A stretch of 64,000 nucleotides of DNA, from the NCBI RefSeq assembly GCF_900111905.1, contig NZ_FOKM01000003.1, positions 124,001 to 188,000 of the forward strand, in the 5' to 3' direction. The notes under the pieces are model-generated. The model searched no databases. It worked only from the letters and a program-made list of their open reading frames with translations, and was not told the DNA's origin. A program made the position numbers and the translations under genes. The DNA is from Rhizobium sp. NFR07. Lineage in GTDB: Bacteria > Pseudomonadota > Alphaproteobacteria > Rhizobiales > Rhizobiaceae. This document shows, one piece after another, positions 17,247-25,962 of the stretch. Numbering within the stretch: the stretch's first letter is position 1; each line of letters begins with the position of its first letter.

Positions 17247-19013
17247 TCAGTGGGTGCGGATACCGATACGGAACTCGCCGGATTGCTGCCCCATGTTCTG
17301 GCGGGCACCCTCGACGGCCTGGACCAGCCCCTCCAGTGCCGCATTGGCTTCTGCCTCAGCCTTCACCTTGGCATCGGGCGCCAGATCGAACATCTGTGGC
17401 ACGTTGGCCTGCAATGCCTTCGACTGGAAATCCCTGAGCGCACCCCGCACCGTTGCGAGATCGCCCGCTCCCTCGGCAATTATCTCGGTTTCGACGACAG
17501 GTGTGGCAGGCTGAGCAGGTGGAGCTACCGCAACAGGGGCCGACGACGGCGCCCCCTCGTATTTCTCGATGAACTTGTGCAGGGTTTCACAGCGCCAGGG
17601 CAGGAATGCCTTTTCCAATGCCGGTGAAAGGCCTCCATTTTCGTCGACGTGGACGAAACCGTTGTCTGCAGGCCACTCGATGCCGGGCGCGATTTCTACA
17701 CCCGCGCCACCCGAAGGAGCCGTGAGCCTGTGACAGCCTGCGCAGCTCAATGCTTCCGCCCGCGCAAGAATATGCTTCGGCTCCAGCTTCCAATTTGCCG
17801 GAAGGTGGTATTTCTTCAACTCGGCTTCGATGCCCGCCTTCACATCGCCTGACGCAGTCCTCGTGATTTCATCGACCACGGTTCCCTGCGAGATGCTCTC
17901 GAAATCGTTGAACTTGTCGTCGAACAGAGCGCTGAGACGATTGATCAACTCAATGGCGTCCGGTTTGGGCTGGTTATTCGCTTCCGCCTCGAGATCCAGA
18001 TCGATCAGTTGCCGCACGTTGCCGAGGGAAAACCGCATTTTGAAGTCCGGTCGAAGGTCGGCAAAACGTTGCCGTCGGCCGTGATCGGACCCATCCGTCG
18101 AAAGCGGCGCGTCACCGTAGAATTCGGGGACGGGATTGGACTTCACCGTATCGGGGACAAAGCTGGTACCCGTCGCGGTGGGCTGGCTCCGCCATTCCCG
18201 CAGCATCCACGGGTTTCCATTTTTATCGCCATCCGTCATGAACAGGTTGCCGCGCACCTGGCCAAAGGGCACGCCATAATGCTTGTTGTGGACGACGGGC
18301 GCTGTTGGCAGCCCACCATCACCCAGATCGCCGAAGGAGTAGAAGCCTTTCAGCGCGTTGGTGAGTTCGCCGACAGTCTTGCCCGACAGCCCCTTCCAGA
18401 ATTTGGCGATCCGGAGACATCCGGCCACGCCGTTATTCGGATCAGGATTGTCCACCGCCGCCTCAAAGATCAGGAAGAAGCGATTGTCGCCGTCCTCGCC
18501 ATTCCCCAAGGCGTAGACAACCCGCTGCTCGCCGCAATGATCAAAGCTTGCAGGCACGAGGTCGAGGCGATTGAAGATCGCGACAGGATGCAGATCCTTC
18601 AAAAGCTGCTCCGGCGTCAGCGCCGCTTCGTTCGGCCGCTGGGTGGCGTTGTTGACGATGCCCTCGCGATTGACGCGGGTCGTCTCCCAGAAGCTGTTGA
18701 GCAGGGTGGCCACCAGTTCCCGCTGGGCTTTGGGCGTGGAAACGGCATCCAGCTTCTTCTGTGCATCGGGATCATCCTTCGCGACCTCGATGGACGTCTG
18801 CAGCATGCGGGCGATGGTATCCTTGAAGCTGAACTTGCCGCTCTTGAATACTTCCGGATCGGTGATCACCACCATCCTTCGAAACTCGTCCTTAAGCTTG
18901 CCGTTCTCCATGGTACAGCGAGGTGCCGGCTGAGCTGCGGCGCTCGCGCAAAGCGCCAGGCCGACAGCCATAGAGACCCCGATTCTTTCGGCATTCCTGA
19001 ATGCGCGCATCAT
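17247..19013 (-). CDS. Exported hypothetical protein with one c-type haem motif
   Basis: A 588-residue protein with a Sec signal peptide (VSMAVGLALCASAAAQPAP). The middle part carries HPVAIFNRLDLVP...HCGEQRVVYALG and NLFMTDGDKNGNPWMLREW. Near residue 445 is SCAGCHRLTAPSG, a CxxCH haem c attachment site, followed by GFVHVDENGGLSPALEKAFLPWR. A low-complexity Ala/Pro/Val linker and a helical tail close the protein. The N-R-L-D-L plus C-G-E-x-R-x-V-Y pattern recalls an uncharacterised family of exported proteins, common in myxobacteria as far as I recall, with no known function. The start follows GAGAGGGAG. It may bind one haem in the periplasm; no redox partner is adjacent. Confidence 0.75.
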   Translation of the reverse strand: MMRAFRNAERIGVSMAVGLALCASAAAQPAPRCTMENGKLKDEFRRMVVITDPEVFKSGKFSFKDTIARMLQTSIEVAKDDPDAQKKLDAVSTPKAQRELVATLLNSFWETTRVNREGIVNNATQRPNEAALTPEQLLKDLHPVAIFNRLDLVPASFDHCGEQRVVYALGNGEDGDNRFFLIFEAAVDNPDPNNGVAGCLRIAKFWKGLSGKTVGELTNALKGFYSFGDLGDGGLPTAPVVHNKHYGVPFGQVRGNLFMTDGDKNGNPWMLREWRSQPTATGTSFVPDTVKSNPVPEFYGDAPLSTDGSDHGRRQRFADLRPDFKMRFSLGNVRQLIDLDLEAEANNQPKPDAIELINRLSALFDDKFNDFESISQGTVVDEITRTASGDVKAGIEAELKKYHLPANWKLEPKHILARAEALSCAGCHRLTAPSGGAGVEIAPGIEWPADNGFVHVDENGGLSPALEKAFLPWRCETLHKFIEKYEGAPSSAPVAVAPPAQPATPVVETEIIAEGAGDLATVRGALRDFQSKALQANVPQMFDLAPDAKVKAEAEANAALEGLVQAVEGARQNMGQQSGEFRIGIRTH

Positions 19014-19556
19014 CGTTACTCCCTCTCTTCAACACGGCGTTGCCGTTGCAACGTCACTGGCTTTGCCGGGCCGCAGGGTGCAGCATTGCGGGCACGCGCC
19101 CATCCGGCGGATGGGGCACGCGCCGGACCGGGCGGCGGCAGCGAAATTTCCGGCATCCGACCGGAAGACGGTGGGATTTGCGCTTCGAACCAATGGACAG
19201 GTCGGGAGGATTGCGGATCGACAGTGTCGTCGGATTGTCTGTCGCCGCGTGGTCATGGGACAGCGAAAGTATACGGCTGGACAGTGCGGCCTGCCGGAGT
19301 AAAGCTCGCACTGTAACTCGATACACAGAACAGGCTGAACCGCTGCCGCAGGCATGATCGCCCCCACCAACAATACAATTCAGGATTGTTTTATTAGCAA
19401 TATCCACATCTTCTGTGACAGGCTCCAGCAGCCACGAAGACATATAGACCGAATTGCAGGTTCGCCCCGTCAGACGTCCGCCTCTGCGGACGACAAAAAG
19501 CGGGAGCGATTTCCCGCTCCCGCCTTCATGTGCTTTTCATCGGCCGAACCCGATCG
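19014..19556. other. 543-bp region with no convincing gene
   Basis: I see no coding frame with a ribosome site and family signature here. It contains the promoter side of the exported haem protein (left end) and two hairpins near the right end: CGTCCGC (19475-19481) with GCGGACG (19486-19492), and the terminator of the next gene. Confidence 0.5.
19495..19523 (-). terminator. Terminator of the 19557-20660 membrane-protein gene
   Basis: A perfect 9-bp stem (19500-19508 with 19515-19523); on the minus strand five T residues follow. Confidence 0.85.
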
Positions 19557-20660
19557 TTACTTCCAGCTCGTAAAGTCGCCTGCAGTGCAGCCGTAGGGTG
19601 CGCGATCGTTGCCGAAGCGCTTCTGCAACTGGTCGCAACCCCATTCGTTGACCGGCTGCGGCATGAGGTTGTTGATCTCCATGCCGATCTGGTTGAACTG
19701 GGTTGGTGAGCTCAGCACGTACCAGAACCAGAAGCCGAGCAGACCAACGGCAAACAGCAGTATAACGGCAAGGAAGGTGAGGATACCGCGCAGGATGCGG
19801 CCCTTCTTTGCCGGCTCGCGCAGCGATGGCGGGCGCGCCTCGGCCTCCGACACCTGCTCCGCCTGGATCACGGCAAGCGCTGCGGCGCGCTCCTCATCGG
19901 TCATCATGATCCGCTCCAAGCGGTCGTCGAGCAGGATCGGCAGCGAGGTCCTGCCGTGACGCACGGCGAGCGCCACGGCATGGCCCTTGGCTTCACCGAT
20001 AATGATGGGCTCCCGCCCCTTGCTGAAACGGGTATAGGCGGTGCGCTTCGTCTTCTTCTCGGCCAGCTTGTCGGCATAGGTGACGAAGAGCGTCCTGCCG
20101 CGTTCGTTGAAGGCGGTGATTTCCACCGGGATGGGTGTCAGCACCGCAGGCGTCGTCAGGCGGCTCCTGACCCAGGCGACGCGGAAGCCGAGAAAGATCG
20201 AGGTCAGGCACAGGCCGCCGATCAGGACAATCAGCGCTCCGAACGAAATGATGCGGTTACAGAGCTTGTCCAGCCCGAGGCTGATCGTCGCCAGTTCCGG
20301 ATGTTCGGCGGAGATGACGAGGCCTGTTTCATAGTCGCCGGAATGGGCATCGACGAAGAAGATATGGACCTCGCTGTCGTAGCTCATGCCGTCATAGGTA
20401 TAAACGAGGCGCGCCTCGCAATCGGTGAAGACGGCCTTGCGCGTCTGGCACTTTCCGTCCCGTATGTCGCCATTCTCCAGCAGAAGCGGGTTCTGGCTGA
20501 TCTGGTAGTCGCGCAGCAGATCGGGACCCTGCCAGTACAGCAGAAAACCGGCGAGTACGAACATGAAGGGTGCGGCCCAAGCGTAACCGCGCGGTGTCGT
20601 GATCGACGTGGCCTTCAGCGCGAGCGGGCGGTTTGGAAGCGGAATATCGGGAAAGGTCAT
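19557..20660 (-). CDS. Hypothetical membrane protein (DUF3592-like)
   Basis: A 367-residue protein with hydrophobic segments near residues 28-45 (WAAPFMFVLAGFLLYW), 130-155 (IISFGALIVLIGGLCLTSIFLGF) and 295-315 (ILTFLAVILLFAVGLLGFWFW). Between the first two is an extracytoplasmic stretch with paired cysteines (GKCQTRKAVFTDCEARLVYTYDGMSYDSEV) that looks like DUF3592-type domains. The C-terminus has two more cysteines (WGCDQLQKRFGNDRAPYGCTAGDF). I chose 20660 because AGAGG sits just upstream of that ATG. No neighbour indicates a role, and the resemblance to DUF3592 is tentative. Confidence 0.6.
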   Translation of the reverse strand: MTFPDIPLPNRPLALKATSITTPRGYAWAAPFMFVLAGFLLYWQGPDLLRDYQISQNPLLLENGDIRDGKCQTRKAVFTDCEARLVYTYDGMSYDSEVHIFFVDAHSGDYETGLVISAEHPELATISLGLDKLCNRIISFGALIVLIGGLCLTSIFLGFRVAWVRSRLTTPAVLTPIPVEITAFNERGRTLFVTYADKLAEKKTKRTAYTRFSKGREPIIIGEAKGHAVALAVRHGRTSLPILLDDRLERIMMTDEERAAALAVIQAEQVSEAEARPPSLREPAKKGRILRGILTFLAVILLFAVGLLGFWFWYVLSSPTQFNQIGMEINNLMPQPVNEWGCDQLQKRFGNDRAPYGCTAGDFTSWK

Positions 20661-20839
20661 CAAGCCTCTCTTTTGCGAGAAACGCAGCAATGAATGCGGG
20701 TGATAAAAAGATCAGTCTGGGGAATGGGAAGCCGAGAAATAAAGGCATCCCTTGGTGGGAAGGTCACAATAGGCCTGCTGCCTTTGCGTGCACGCTCAAA
20801 AAGCAGAAACTCACAGATTAAAGCCGACCATCCGAAGGG

Positions 20840-22468
20840 TCATCCCGTTCCCTCCCGGGCCTCAATCATCGCCGTCAGCGTTTCCAGTCGGTCGGCATCA
20901 CGCGGCAGCTTGTCCTGCCTCAGGCGTGCAATGCGGGGAAAGCGCATGGCGACGCCCGACTTGTGGCGCGTCGAGCGGGCAATACCCTCGAAGGCGACTT
21001 CCAGCACGAAACCGAAATCCGGTGTCGCCTTCACCGCCCTCACCGGTCCGAAACGGTCGATCGTGTTGTCGCGGACGAACTTGTCGAGCACTTCCAGTTC
21101 CGCATCGGTGAAGCCGAAATAGGCCTTGCCGACCGGCACGAGCTGGTCCTTGCCATCCTCGCCGATCGTCCAGACGCCGAAGGTGAAGTCGGAATAGTAG
21201 CTCGATCGCTTGCCGTGGCCGCGCTGGGCATAAAGCATGACGGCATCGATATTGTAGGGATCGCGCTTCCACTTGAACCACGGGCCTTTCAGGCGGCCGG
21301 CCTGGTAGGGGCTGTCCTTGCGCTTGATCATCACGCCCTCGATCACCGGATCGGGCGGATCGATGCGCAGGCGATCCAGCTCGGCCCAGTCGGAGAAGGC
21401 GACGAGATCGGAAAGGTCGAAACGATCATGCGGCGCCTTTTCGATCACCTCCGACAGGCGGTTGCGGCGGGTGAGAAAACCGTCGGCGCGAATATCCGCC
21501 TCGCCTTGGAAAAGCAGGTCATAGGCGCGGACGAAGGCGGGGTATTCGTCCATCATCTTGCCCGTGACGGTCTTGCGGTTAAGGCGCTGCTGCAGGTCGG
21601 AAAAGGTGCGGGTCGGAGCGTTCGTCCGTTTCGTGCCGCCGACCAGCAGTTCGCCGTCGATGACTCCCTCGAAATTGATCGCATCGACAACATCGGGGAA
21701 TGCGCCGGTAATGTCGTCGCCGGAGCGGGAATAGAGCTTTTTCGTGCCGCCATAGCTCGACATCTGCACGCGGATACCGTCCCATTTCCACTCGGCGGCA
21801 TAATCCTGCGGGTCGAGCTTTTCGAGATCGCCCTCTTCGACCGGATTGGCCAGCATGACGGAATGGAAGATCGCCGGTGTCGCCAGAACCGGCTTTTCCG
21901 CCTTGCCTTCCAGCCAGGCGAAGAGCGGTTCATAGGGCGGCGTCAGGCCGTGCCAGAGCGTCTCGATCTCGATGATGTCTTTACCGCTCATATCCGCCAG
22001 CGCCTGCTTGGCGAGGCGGGCGGAGACGCCGATCCTGAGCGAACCGGTGGCGAGTTTCAGGAAAGCGAAGCGGCCGGACGGGTCGAGATGGTCGAGCAGG
22101 TCACGCACGGCGCCGCGCACTTCGGTGCGGCCGAGCGAATTCATGCGCTTGACGACGTCGGAGAGGCGCGGCTCCTCGGTCACATGTTCCTTGGAGGCAC
22201 CTTCCCAGACAAGCGAGATGGTTTCGGCGAGATCGCCGACATAGTCATAGGAATATCGGAACAGCACCTCGTCCATGCGTTCCATGACGAGCTCGCGCAG
22301 CATGGCGGGCTTGACGCTCTTCAGGTCCAGCGCGCCGGCAAGGGCTGCAAGCCCATAGCCACGATCAGGGTCGGGGGTGTCGCGGAAATAGTCGACAAGC
22401 AGGGTGAGCTTGCCGTTGCGGGATGGGGTGAGGACGAGGCGGTCGAGGAGGGTTGCGAAGGGTCTCAT
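20840..22468 (-). CDS. ATP-dependent DNA ligase, bacterial ligase-exonuclease cassette type
   Basis: A 542-residue ATP-dependent DNA ligase. An N-terminal helical domain (FATLLDRLVLTPSRNGKLTLL) precedes the adenylation domain with the nucleophile Lys228 in EWKWDGIRVQ (motif I, KxDG), then YSRSGDDIT, DGELLVGG, and a late EGVMIKRKDSPYQAGRLKGPWFKWKRD (motifs IV-V); the OB domain ends FPRIARLRQDK. It belongs to the subgroup linked with a metallo-beta-lactamase exonuclease, an Lhr-like helicase and a phosphoesterase. The exonuclease is encoded just upstream (22728-23738); the helicase and phosphoesterase are not in the window. A role in DNA repair is inferred from the family. Confidence 0.92.
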   Translation of the reverse strand: MRPFATLLDRLVLTPSRNGKLTLLVDYFRDTPDPDRGYGLAALAGALDLKSVKPAMLRELVMERMDEVLFRYSYDYVGDLAETISLVWEGASKEHVTEEPRLSDVVKRMNSLGRTEVRGAVRDLLDHLDPSGRFAFLKLATGSLRIGVSARLAKQALADMSGKDIIEIETLWHGLTPPYEPLFAWLEGKAEKPVLATPAIFHSVMLANPVEEGDLEKLDPQDYAAEWKWDGIRVQMSSYGGTKKLYSRSGDDITGAFPDVVDAINFEGVIDGELLVGGTKRTNAPTRTFSDLQQRLNRKTVTGKMMDEYPAFVRAYDLLFQGEADIRADGFLTRRNRLSEVIEKAPHDRFDLSDLVAFSDWAELDRLRIDPPDPVIEGVMIKRKDSPYQAGRLKGPWFKWKRDPYNIDAVMLYAQRGHGKRSSYYSDFTFGVWTIGEDGKDQLVPVGKAYFGFTDAELEVLDKFVRDNTIDRFGPVRAVKATPDFGFVLEVAFEGIARSTRHKSGVAMRFPRIARLRQDKLPRDADRLETLTAMIEAREGTG

Positions 22469-22507
22469 GGGCTGGCCTCGCCGATAGCTTCCGTCGTGCC
22501 CTGCCAG

Positions 22508-22703
22508 CCCCCCTCTGGCCTGCCGGCCATCTCCCCCACAAGAGGGGAGATCACAAGTGGCCTACTCTTCGCCGCCAAAGACCGTTTCAGCATAAGGCCA
22601 GGATGCTGTGGGGCCGTGGTGCAAGCGGCTTGATTGGGACGAAAGCGCACGCCCAGCTGATCTCCCTGTTTGTGGGGGAGATGGCCGGCAGGCCAGAGGG
22701 GGG
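22508..22703. repeat. Composite palindromic repeat element (rhizobial intergenic type), copy 1
   Basis: A 196-bp element bounded by inverted repeats of 33 bp that are identical to each other and to those of the element at 47288. The outer bases are CCCCCCTCTGGCC on one side and GGCCAGAGGGGGG on the other. Each end holds two nested hairpins (TGGCC/GGCCA and ATCTCCC/GGGAGAT). The ends continue differently: one into a GATCAC(A) type sequence, the other into GATCAGCTGGGCG. It sits between the exonuclease and ligase genes of one operon. It resembles the mosaic intergenic elements described in rhizobia, but I cannot confirm the family. Confidence 0.85.
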
Positions 22704-22727
22704 TAGTTTGGCGCGAACGCATGCCCA

Positions 22728-23738
22728 TCAATCCCCCTCGTCCTCATAACCGACCAGATGCAGCGGCCGTGCCGGAATGCCCTTCAGCTCGCACCACCTC
22801 ACCAGCGCCTCCTCGCGGCCGTGGGTGACCCAGACTTCCTGCGGGGCGATTTCCTCAATCGTGGCCAGAAGCTCGGGCCAGTCACAATGGTCGGAGACGA
22901 CGAGCGGCAGCTCGACGCCGCCCTGCTTGGCCCTTTGGCGCACCATCATCCAGCCGGAGGCAAAGGCGATCAGCGGTTCGTTGAAGCGCCGGGCCCAGCG
23001 ATCCTGGAATGCCGAGGGCGGGCCGACGACGACGGCGCCGGAAAATTCCGCGGGCTTGCTCTTCTCGATCGTTGCCGGGCGGATGTCGCCCAGCTCTATG
23101 CCTTGGGACTGGTAGTAGTCGCAGAGCCTCGCCAAGGCGCCGTGGATGTAGATCGGCTCGGCATAACCATTGTCGCGGATCAGCCGGATGACCCGCTGTG
23201 CCTTGCCGAGCGCATAGGCGCCGACGAGATGGCTGCGCTCGGGAAACTGTTCAAGGGAGGTGAAGAGTTTTCCGATCTCCGCCTTCGGGTCGGGATGATG
23301 GAAGACCGGCAGGCCGAAGGTCGCTTCGGTGATGAAGACGTCGCACGGGATCGGCTCGAAGGGCGCGCAGGTGGGATCGATACCGCGCTTGTAATCGCCC
23401 GAGACTACAATCCTCAGCCCGTCCTTCTCGATGAGGATCTGGGCCGAACCGAGTACGTGGCCGGCCGGTTTGAACATCACCGTCACGCCGTCGATGACGA
23501 TTTCCTCGCCCCATTCCGCCGCCTGTTCGGAACCGGTGAAATCATCGCCATAGCGGATGCGCATGATGTCGAGCGTCTGGCGGGTGGCGAGCACGCTGCC
23601 ATGGCCGGCGCGGGCGTGGTCGGAATGGCCATGGGTGATCAGCGCCCGACCGACCGGGCGGACGGGATCGACGTAAAAATTGCCGATAGGGCAGAACAGC
23701 CCGGCGGGAGTGGGATGAAGCAGGGCCTCGGGTTTCAT
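22728..23738 (-). CDS. Ligase-associated DNA exonuclease (metallo-beta-lactamase fold)
   Basis: A 336-residue protein of the metallo-beta-lactamase/beta-CASP type. The metal site HGHSDHARAGH (HxHxDH) is near residue 38, followed by PAGHVLGSAQI, VVSGDYKRGID (metal Asp), and a late VSDHCDWPEL with VWVTHGREE. This is the exonuclease that co-occurs with the bacterial ATP-dependent ligase, encoded next downstream after a 259-bp gap filled by a palindromic repeat. I chose the ATG at 23738 (MKPEALLHPTPAGLF), which fits the usual N-terminus of the family; 23744 is a close alternative. Confidence 0.9.
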   Translation of the reverse strand: MKPEALLHPTPAGLFCPIGNFYVDPVRPVGRALITHGHSDHARAGHGSVLATRQTLDIMRIRYGDDFTGSEQAAEWGEEIVIDGVTVMFKPAGHVLGSAQILIEKDGLRIVVSGDYKRGIDPTCAPFEPIPCDVFITEATFGLPVFHHPDPKAEIGKLFTSLEQFPERSHLVGAYALGKAQRVIRLIRDNGYAEPIYIHGALARLCDYYQSQGIELGDIRPATIEKSKPAEFSGAVVVGPPSAFQDRWARRFNEPLIAFASGWMMVRQRAKQGGVELPLVVSDHCDWPELLATIEEIAPQEVWVTHGREEALVRWCELKGIPARPLHLVGYEDEGD

Positions 23739-23777
23739 CCCCATCAAGATAGGCGCAGTTACGAGACTTTCGAGAGC

Positions 23778-25310
23778 CTAGGCTGCGGCCTTTTCTTCCT
23801 TCGGTGCAGGAGCGGCCTGCGCCATCGGGAGACGGATCGGCTTGAGGCAAAGGGCAGCGATCAGGCCGATCACCGTGATGCCGGCAGCCGTCAGGAAAAG
23901 CGGCGAGAAGGCATCGTGATAGATCGCGGCGACGGCCTGGCGCGAAGCCTCGGGCAGACCCGCAAGGATCTTGGGCGTCAGCGCCTCGACATCCGGCAGG
24001 CCGGGGATCGGCACGGAGGATGCCTTCAGGCCGGTTCCGATAATCGCGCCGAAGAGTGAGATGGCGATCGACGCGCCACCCATGCGCATCAGCGTCACGG
24101 CACCGGTCGCAGCGCCGATGTCAGCCCGTGGGGCCGAGTTCTGCACGCCGATGATCGGCGCCTGCTGGCCGATGCCGACGGACATGCCCTGGAGGAACAT
24201 GATCACCGCGACGACCGCGAGCGAGACATCGTGCCCGGTGCGGGAAAAGCAGAAAAGCATGATGCAGCTCATCGACAGGCCGATGATGGTGAAGGGCTTG
24301 TAGCGTCCGGTGATGGAAATCAGCCGGCCGGCCGACAGCGAACCGGTGACGATGCCGCCTGTCAGCGCGATGAAGAAAAGGCCGGCAAGCGACGGAGACA
24401 GGCCCGTCGTCGTCTGCAGGAAGAGCGCGTAGTAGTTCACCAGGCCAATGCCGACCGCGCCGGAGCAGAGCGAGATGATGAGGTAAAGCGAGAAAGTACT
24501 GTCGCGGAAGAGCTTTAGCGGCACGATGGGTTCCGGCACGCGGCTTTCGACGAAGACCCAAAGGGCTGCACAGGCGATGCCGACCGCCAGCATGGCGAGT
24601 GAGGCAGGTGCGACCAGCGAGCCGAAGATCTGACGGCTGTCGGCGAAGGCGACGAGGCAGGTAATCGTTGCGGCCAGCACGGCGGCGCCCAGATAATCGA
24701 TCTTCGGCCGACGGGTCGGGCGACGATAGGGCAGCATCATGATGAGGCCGGCGATGACGATGACGCCGAGCGGCAGGTTGATGAGGAAGATGGAGCGCCA
24801 GCCGAACAGGTCGCTCATCGTGCCGCCGAGCAGAGGGCCGACGCTGCCGGACGCCATGATCATAAGGCTGGAATAGCTCTGGTACTTTGCCCGCTCGCGC
24901 GGTTCGAAGAGATCGGCATTGATCGAGAAGATCGAGACCATGATGCCGCCGCCGCCAAGCCCCTGGAAGACGCGCGCCGCAATGAGGCTGTCCATCGACC
25001 AGGCGAAACCGCAGGCGAGCGAACCGAGCGTGAAGATGACGACCGCGGCCAGCATGACGTATTTGCGGCCGAAGAGATCTCCGAGCTTGCCGTAGATCGG
25101 CATGACCGCGCTGGTGGCCAGCAGGAATGCGGACGTGACCCAGCCGAACCGCTCCATCTGGCCGAACTCGCCGACAATGGTCGGCAGCGCTGTGGAGACA
25201 ATCTGGTTGTCGAGCGTCGCCATGAACAGCGCCGCCATCAGAAAGCAGAAGACGATGAAACGCTGCCGATGGTCGGCAACAAGCGGAGGGGCGATATGGG
25301 TGGGGGTCAT
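23778..25310 (-). CDS. MFS drug efflux transporter, DHA2 (EmrB/QacA) family
   Basis: A 510-residue major facilitator with about 14 membrane segments. Segment 1 carries the DHA2 motif MATLDNQIVSTALPTIVGEF, followed by MPIYGKLGDLFGRKYV (motif A) and RVFQGLGGGGIMVSIFSI (motif B), and GPLLGGTMSDLFGWRSIFLINLP (motif C with following NLP). It uses proton motive force to export drugs or toxic organics. The start at 25310 gives MTPTHIAPPLVADHRQRF; longer forms would run through the operator region. It is divergent from a MarR regulator at 25426, its likely repressor. Confidence 0.92.
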   Translation of the reverse strand: MTPTHIAPPLVADHRQRFIVFCFLMAALFMATLDNQIVSTALPTIVGEFGQMERFGWVTSAFLLATSAVMPIYGKLGDLFGRKYVMLAAVVIFTLGSLACGFAWSMDSLIAARVFQGLGGGGIMVSIFSINADLFEPRERAKYQSYSSLMIMASGSVGPLLGGTMSDLFGWRSIFLINLPLGVIVIAGLIMMLPYRRPTRRPKIDYLGAAVLAATITCLVAFADSRQIFGSLVAPASLAMLAVGIACAALWVFVESRVPEPIVPLKLFRDSTFSLYLIISLCSGAVGIGLVNYYALFLQTTTGLSPSLAGLFFIALTGGIVTGSLSAGRLISITGRYKPFTIIGLSMSCIMLFCFSRTGHDVSLAVVAVIMFLQGMSVGIGQQAPIIGVQNSAPRADIGAATGAVTLMRMGGASIAISLFGAIIGTGLKASSVPIPGLPDVEALTPKILAGLPEASRQAVAAIYHDAFSPLFLTAAGITVIGLIAALCLKPIRLPMAQAAPAPKEEKAAA

Positions 25311-25335
25311 GGCGGATCCAAGCTTCCGCCAATTC

Positions 25336-25380
25336 ATGTGCTTTTCGCACATAAATGTCAATCGCACTTTCATGTGAAAG
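25336..25380. promoter_or_regulatory. Cluster of palindromes in the MFS-MarR divergent promoter
   Basis: Three overlapping or adjacent symmetries lie in 45 bp: ATGTGC-N5-GCACAT (25336-25352), ACATAAATGT (25349-25358) and CTTTCA-TG-TGAAAG (25367-25380). They are the likely binding sites of the MarR protein encoded at 25426. Confidence 0.65.
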
Positions 25381-25425
25381 GCAGATATCTATTGCGAGGA
25401 CATTTCTCTCTGGTATTCTTGCGCC

Positions 25426-25956
25426 ATGATGAAGCAGACCACCCTGACAGAACCGGCCTCCTCCGCGGCCGCCGATATCGCCCATATCAGTGACGTGATG
25501 GGCCGCATGCGCATGATGATCGGCCGGCGCGTGATCAGCCGCACGGTTATCGACAAGATCGCGCCCAGCCTGGAAATCTCGCATCTCGATGCGCTCGACG
25601 CGATGCGGCGGATCGATGGAGAGGTGACGGTCGGCGCAATTGCGGATGCGATGCGGCTTGATCCATCGCGCGGCAGCCGGCTGGTGGCGGAGCTGGTGGC
25701 GCAGGGCATCCTGCGTCGCGACGCATCCCAGATCGACGGCCGCCGCTCGATCGTCGTGCGGACGGAACTGGGCGACAAGCTTCTCGCCGAAATCCACGCG
25801 ACGAAGCGCCGGCTGCTTGCATCGCTGCTGGAGGACTGGCCGGAAGACGAACTGCGGGCGTTCTCCGTACTGTTCGAGAAATTCGTCGGGCGCTTCGAGA
25901 GCGCTTATGCGAATGAGAAGACGCCGCAGCAGCCCGCCCTCGCCAACGCATCCTGA
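25426..25956 (+). CDS. MarR family transcriptional regulator
   Basis: A 176-residue MarR-type regulator: the winged helix is GEVTVGAIADAMRLDPSRGSRLVAELVAQGILRRDASQIDGRRSIVVRTELG (about residues 65-116) with dimerising helices at both ends. It is divergent from the DHA2 exporter, with palindromic sites in the 115-bp region between. It most likely represses the exporter and is relieved by an exported compound. An alternative ATG two codons later is possible. Confidence 0.9.
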   Translation: MMKQTTLTEPASSAAADIAHISDVMGRMRMMIGRRVISRTVIDKIAPSLEISHLDALDAMRRIDGEVTVGAIADAMRLDPSRGSRLVAELVAQGILRRDASQIDGRRSIVVRTELGDKLLAEIHATKRRLLASLLEDWPEDELRAFSVLFEKFVGRFESAYANEKTPQQPALANAS

Positions 25957-25962
25957 CATTGC

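Noticed and set aside
18009-19316. 435-codon plus-strand frame opposite the exported haem protein
   Set aside because: The minus-strand gene has a signal peptide, CxxCH and ribosome site, while this frame has none.
20963-22633. Plus-strand frame of 556 codons opposite the DNA ligase
   Set aside because: Antisense to a clearly conserved ligase and continues into the repeat element; no motif supports it.
22508-22703. Possibility that the repeat pair is a CRISPR array
   Set aside because: Only two copies in inverted orientation, with unequal spacing and internal hairpins; no cas genes.
22758-24059. Long open frame (433 codons) on the plus strand
   Set aside because: It lies antisense to the exonuclease and exporter genes, has no family motifs, and arises from the codon bias of GC-rich DNA.
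24121-25959. Long minus-strand frame of 612 codons
   Set aside because: It runs through the MFS gene in another frame and antisense to the MarR gene; composition is Arg/His/Ala-rich, typical of a shadow frame.
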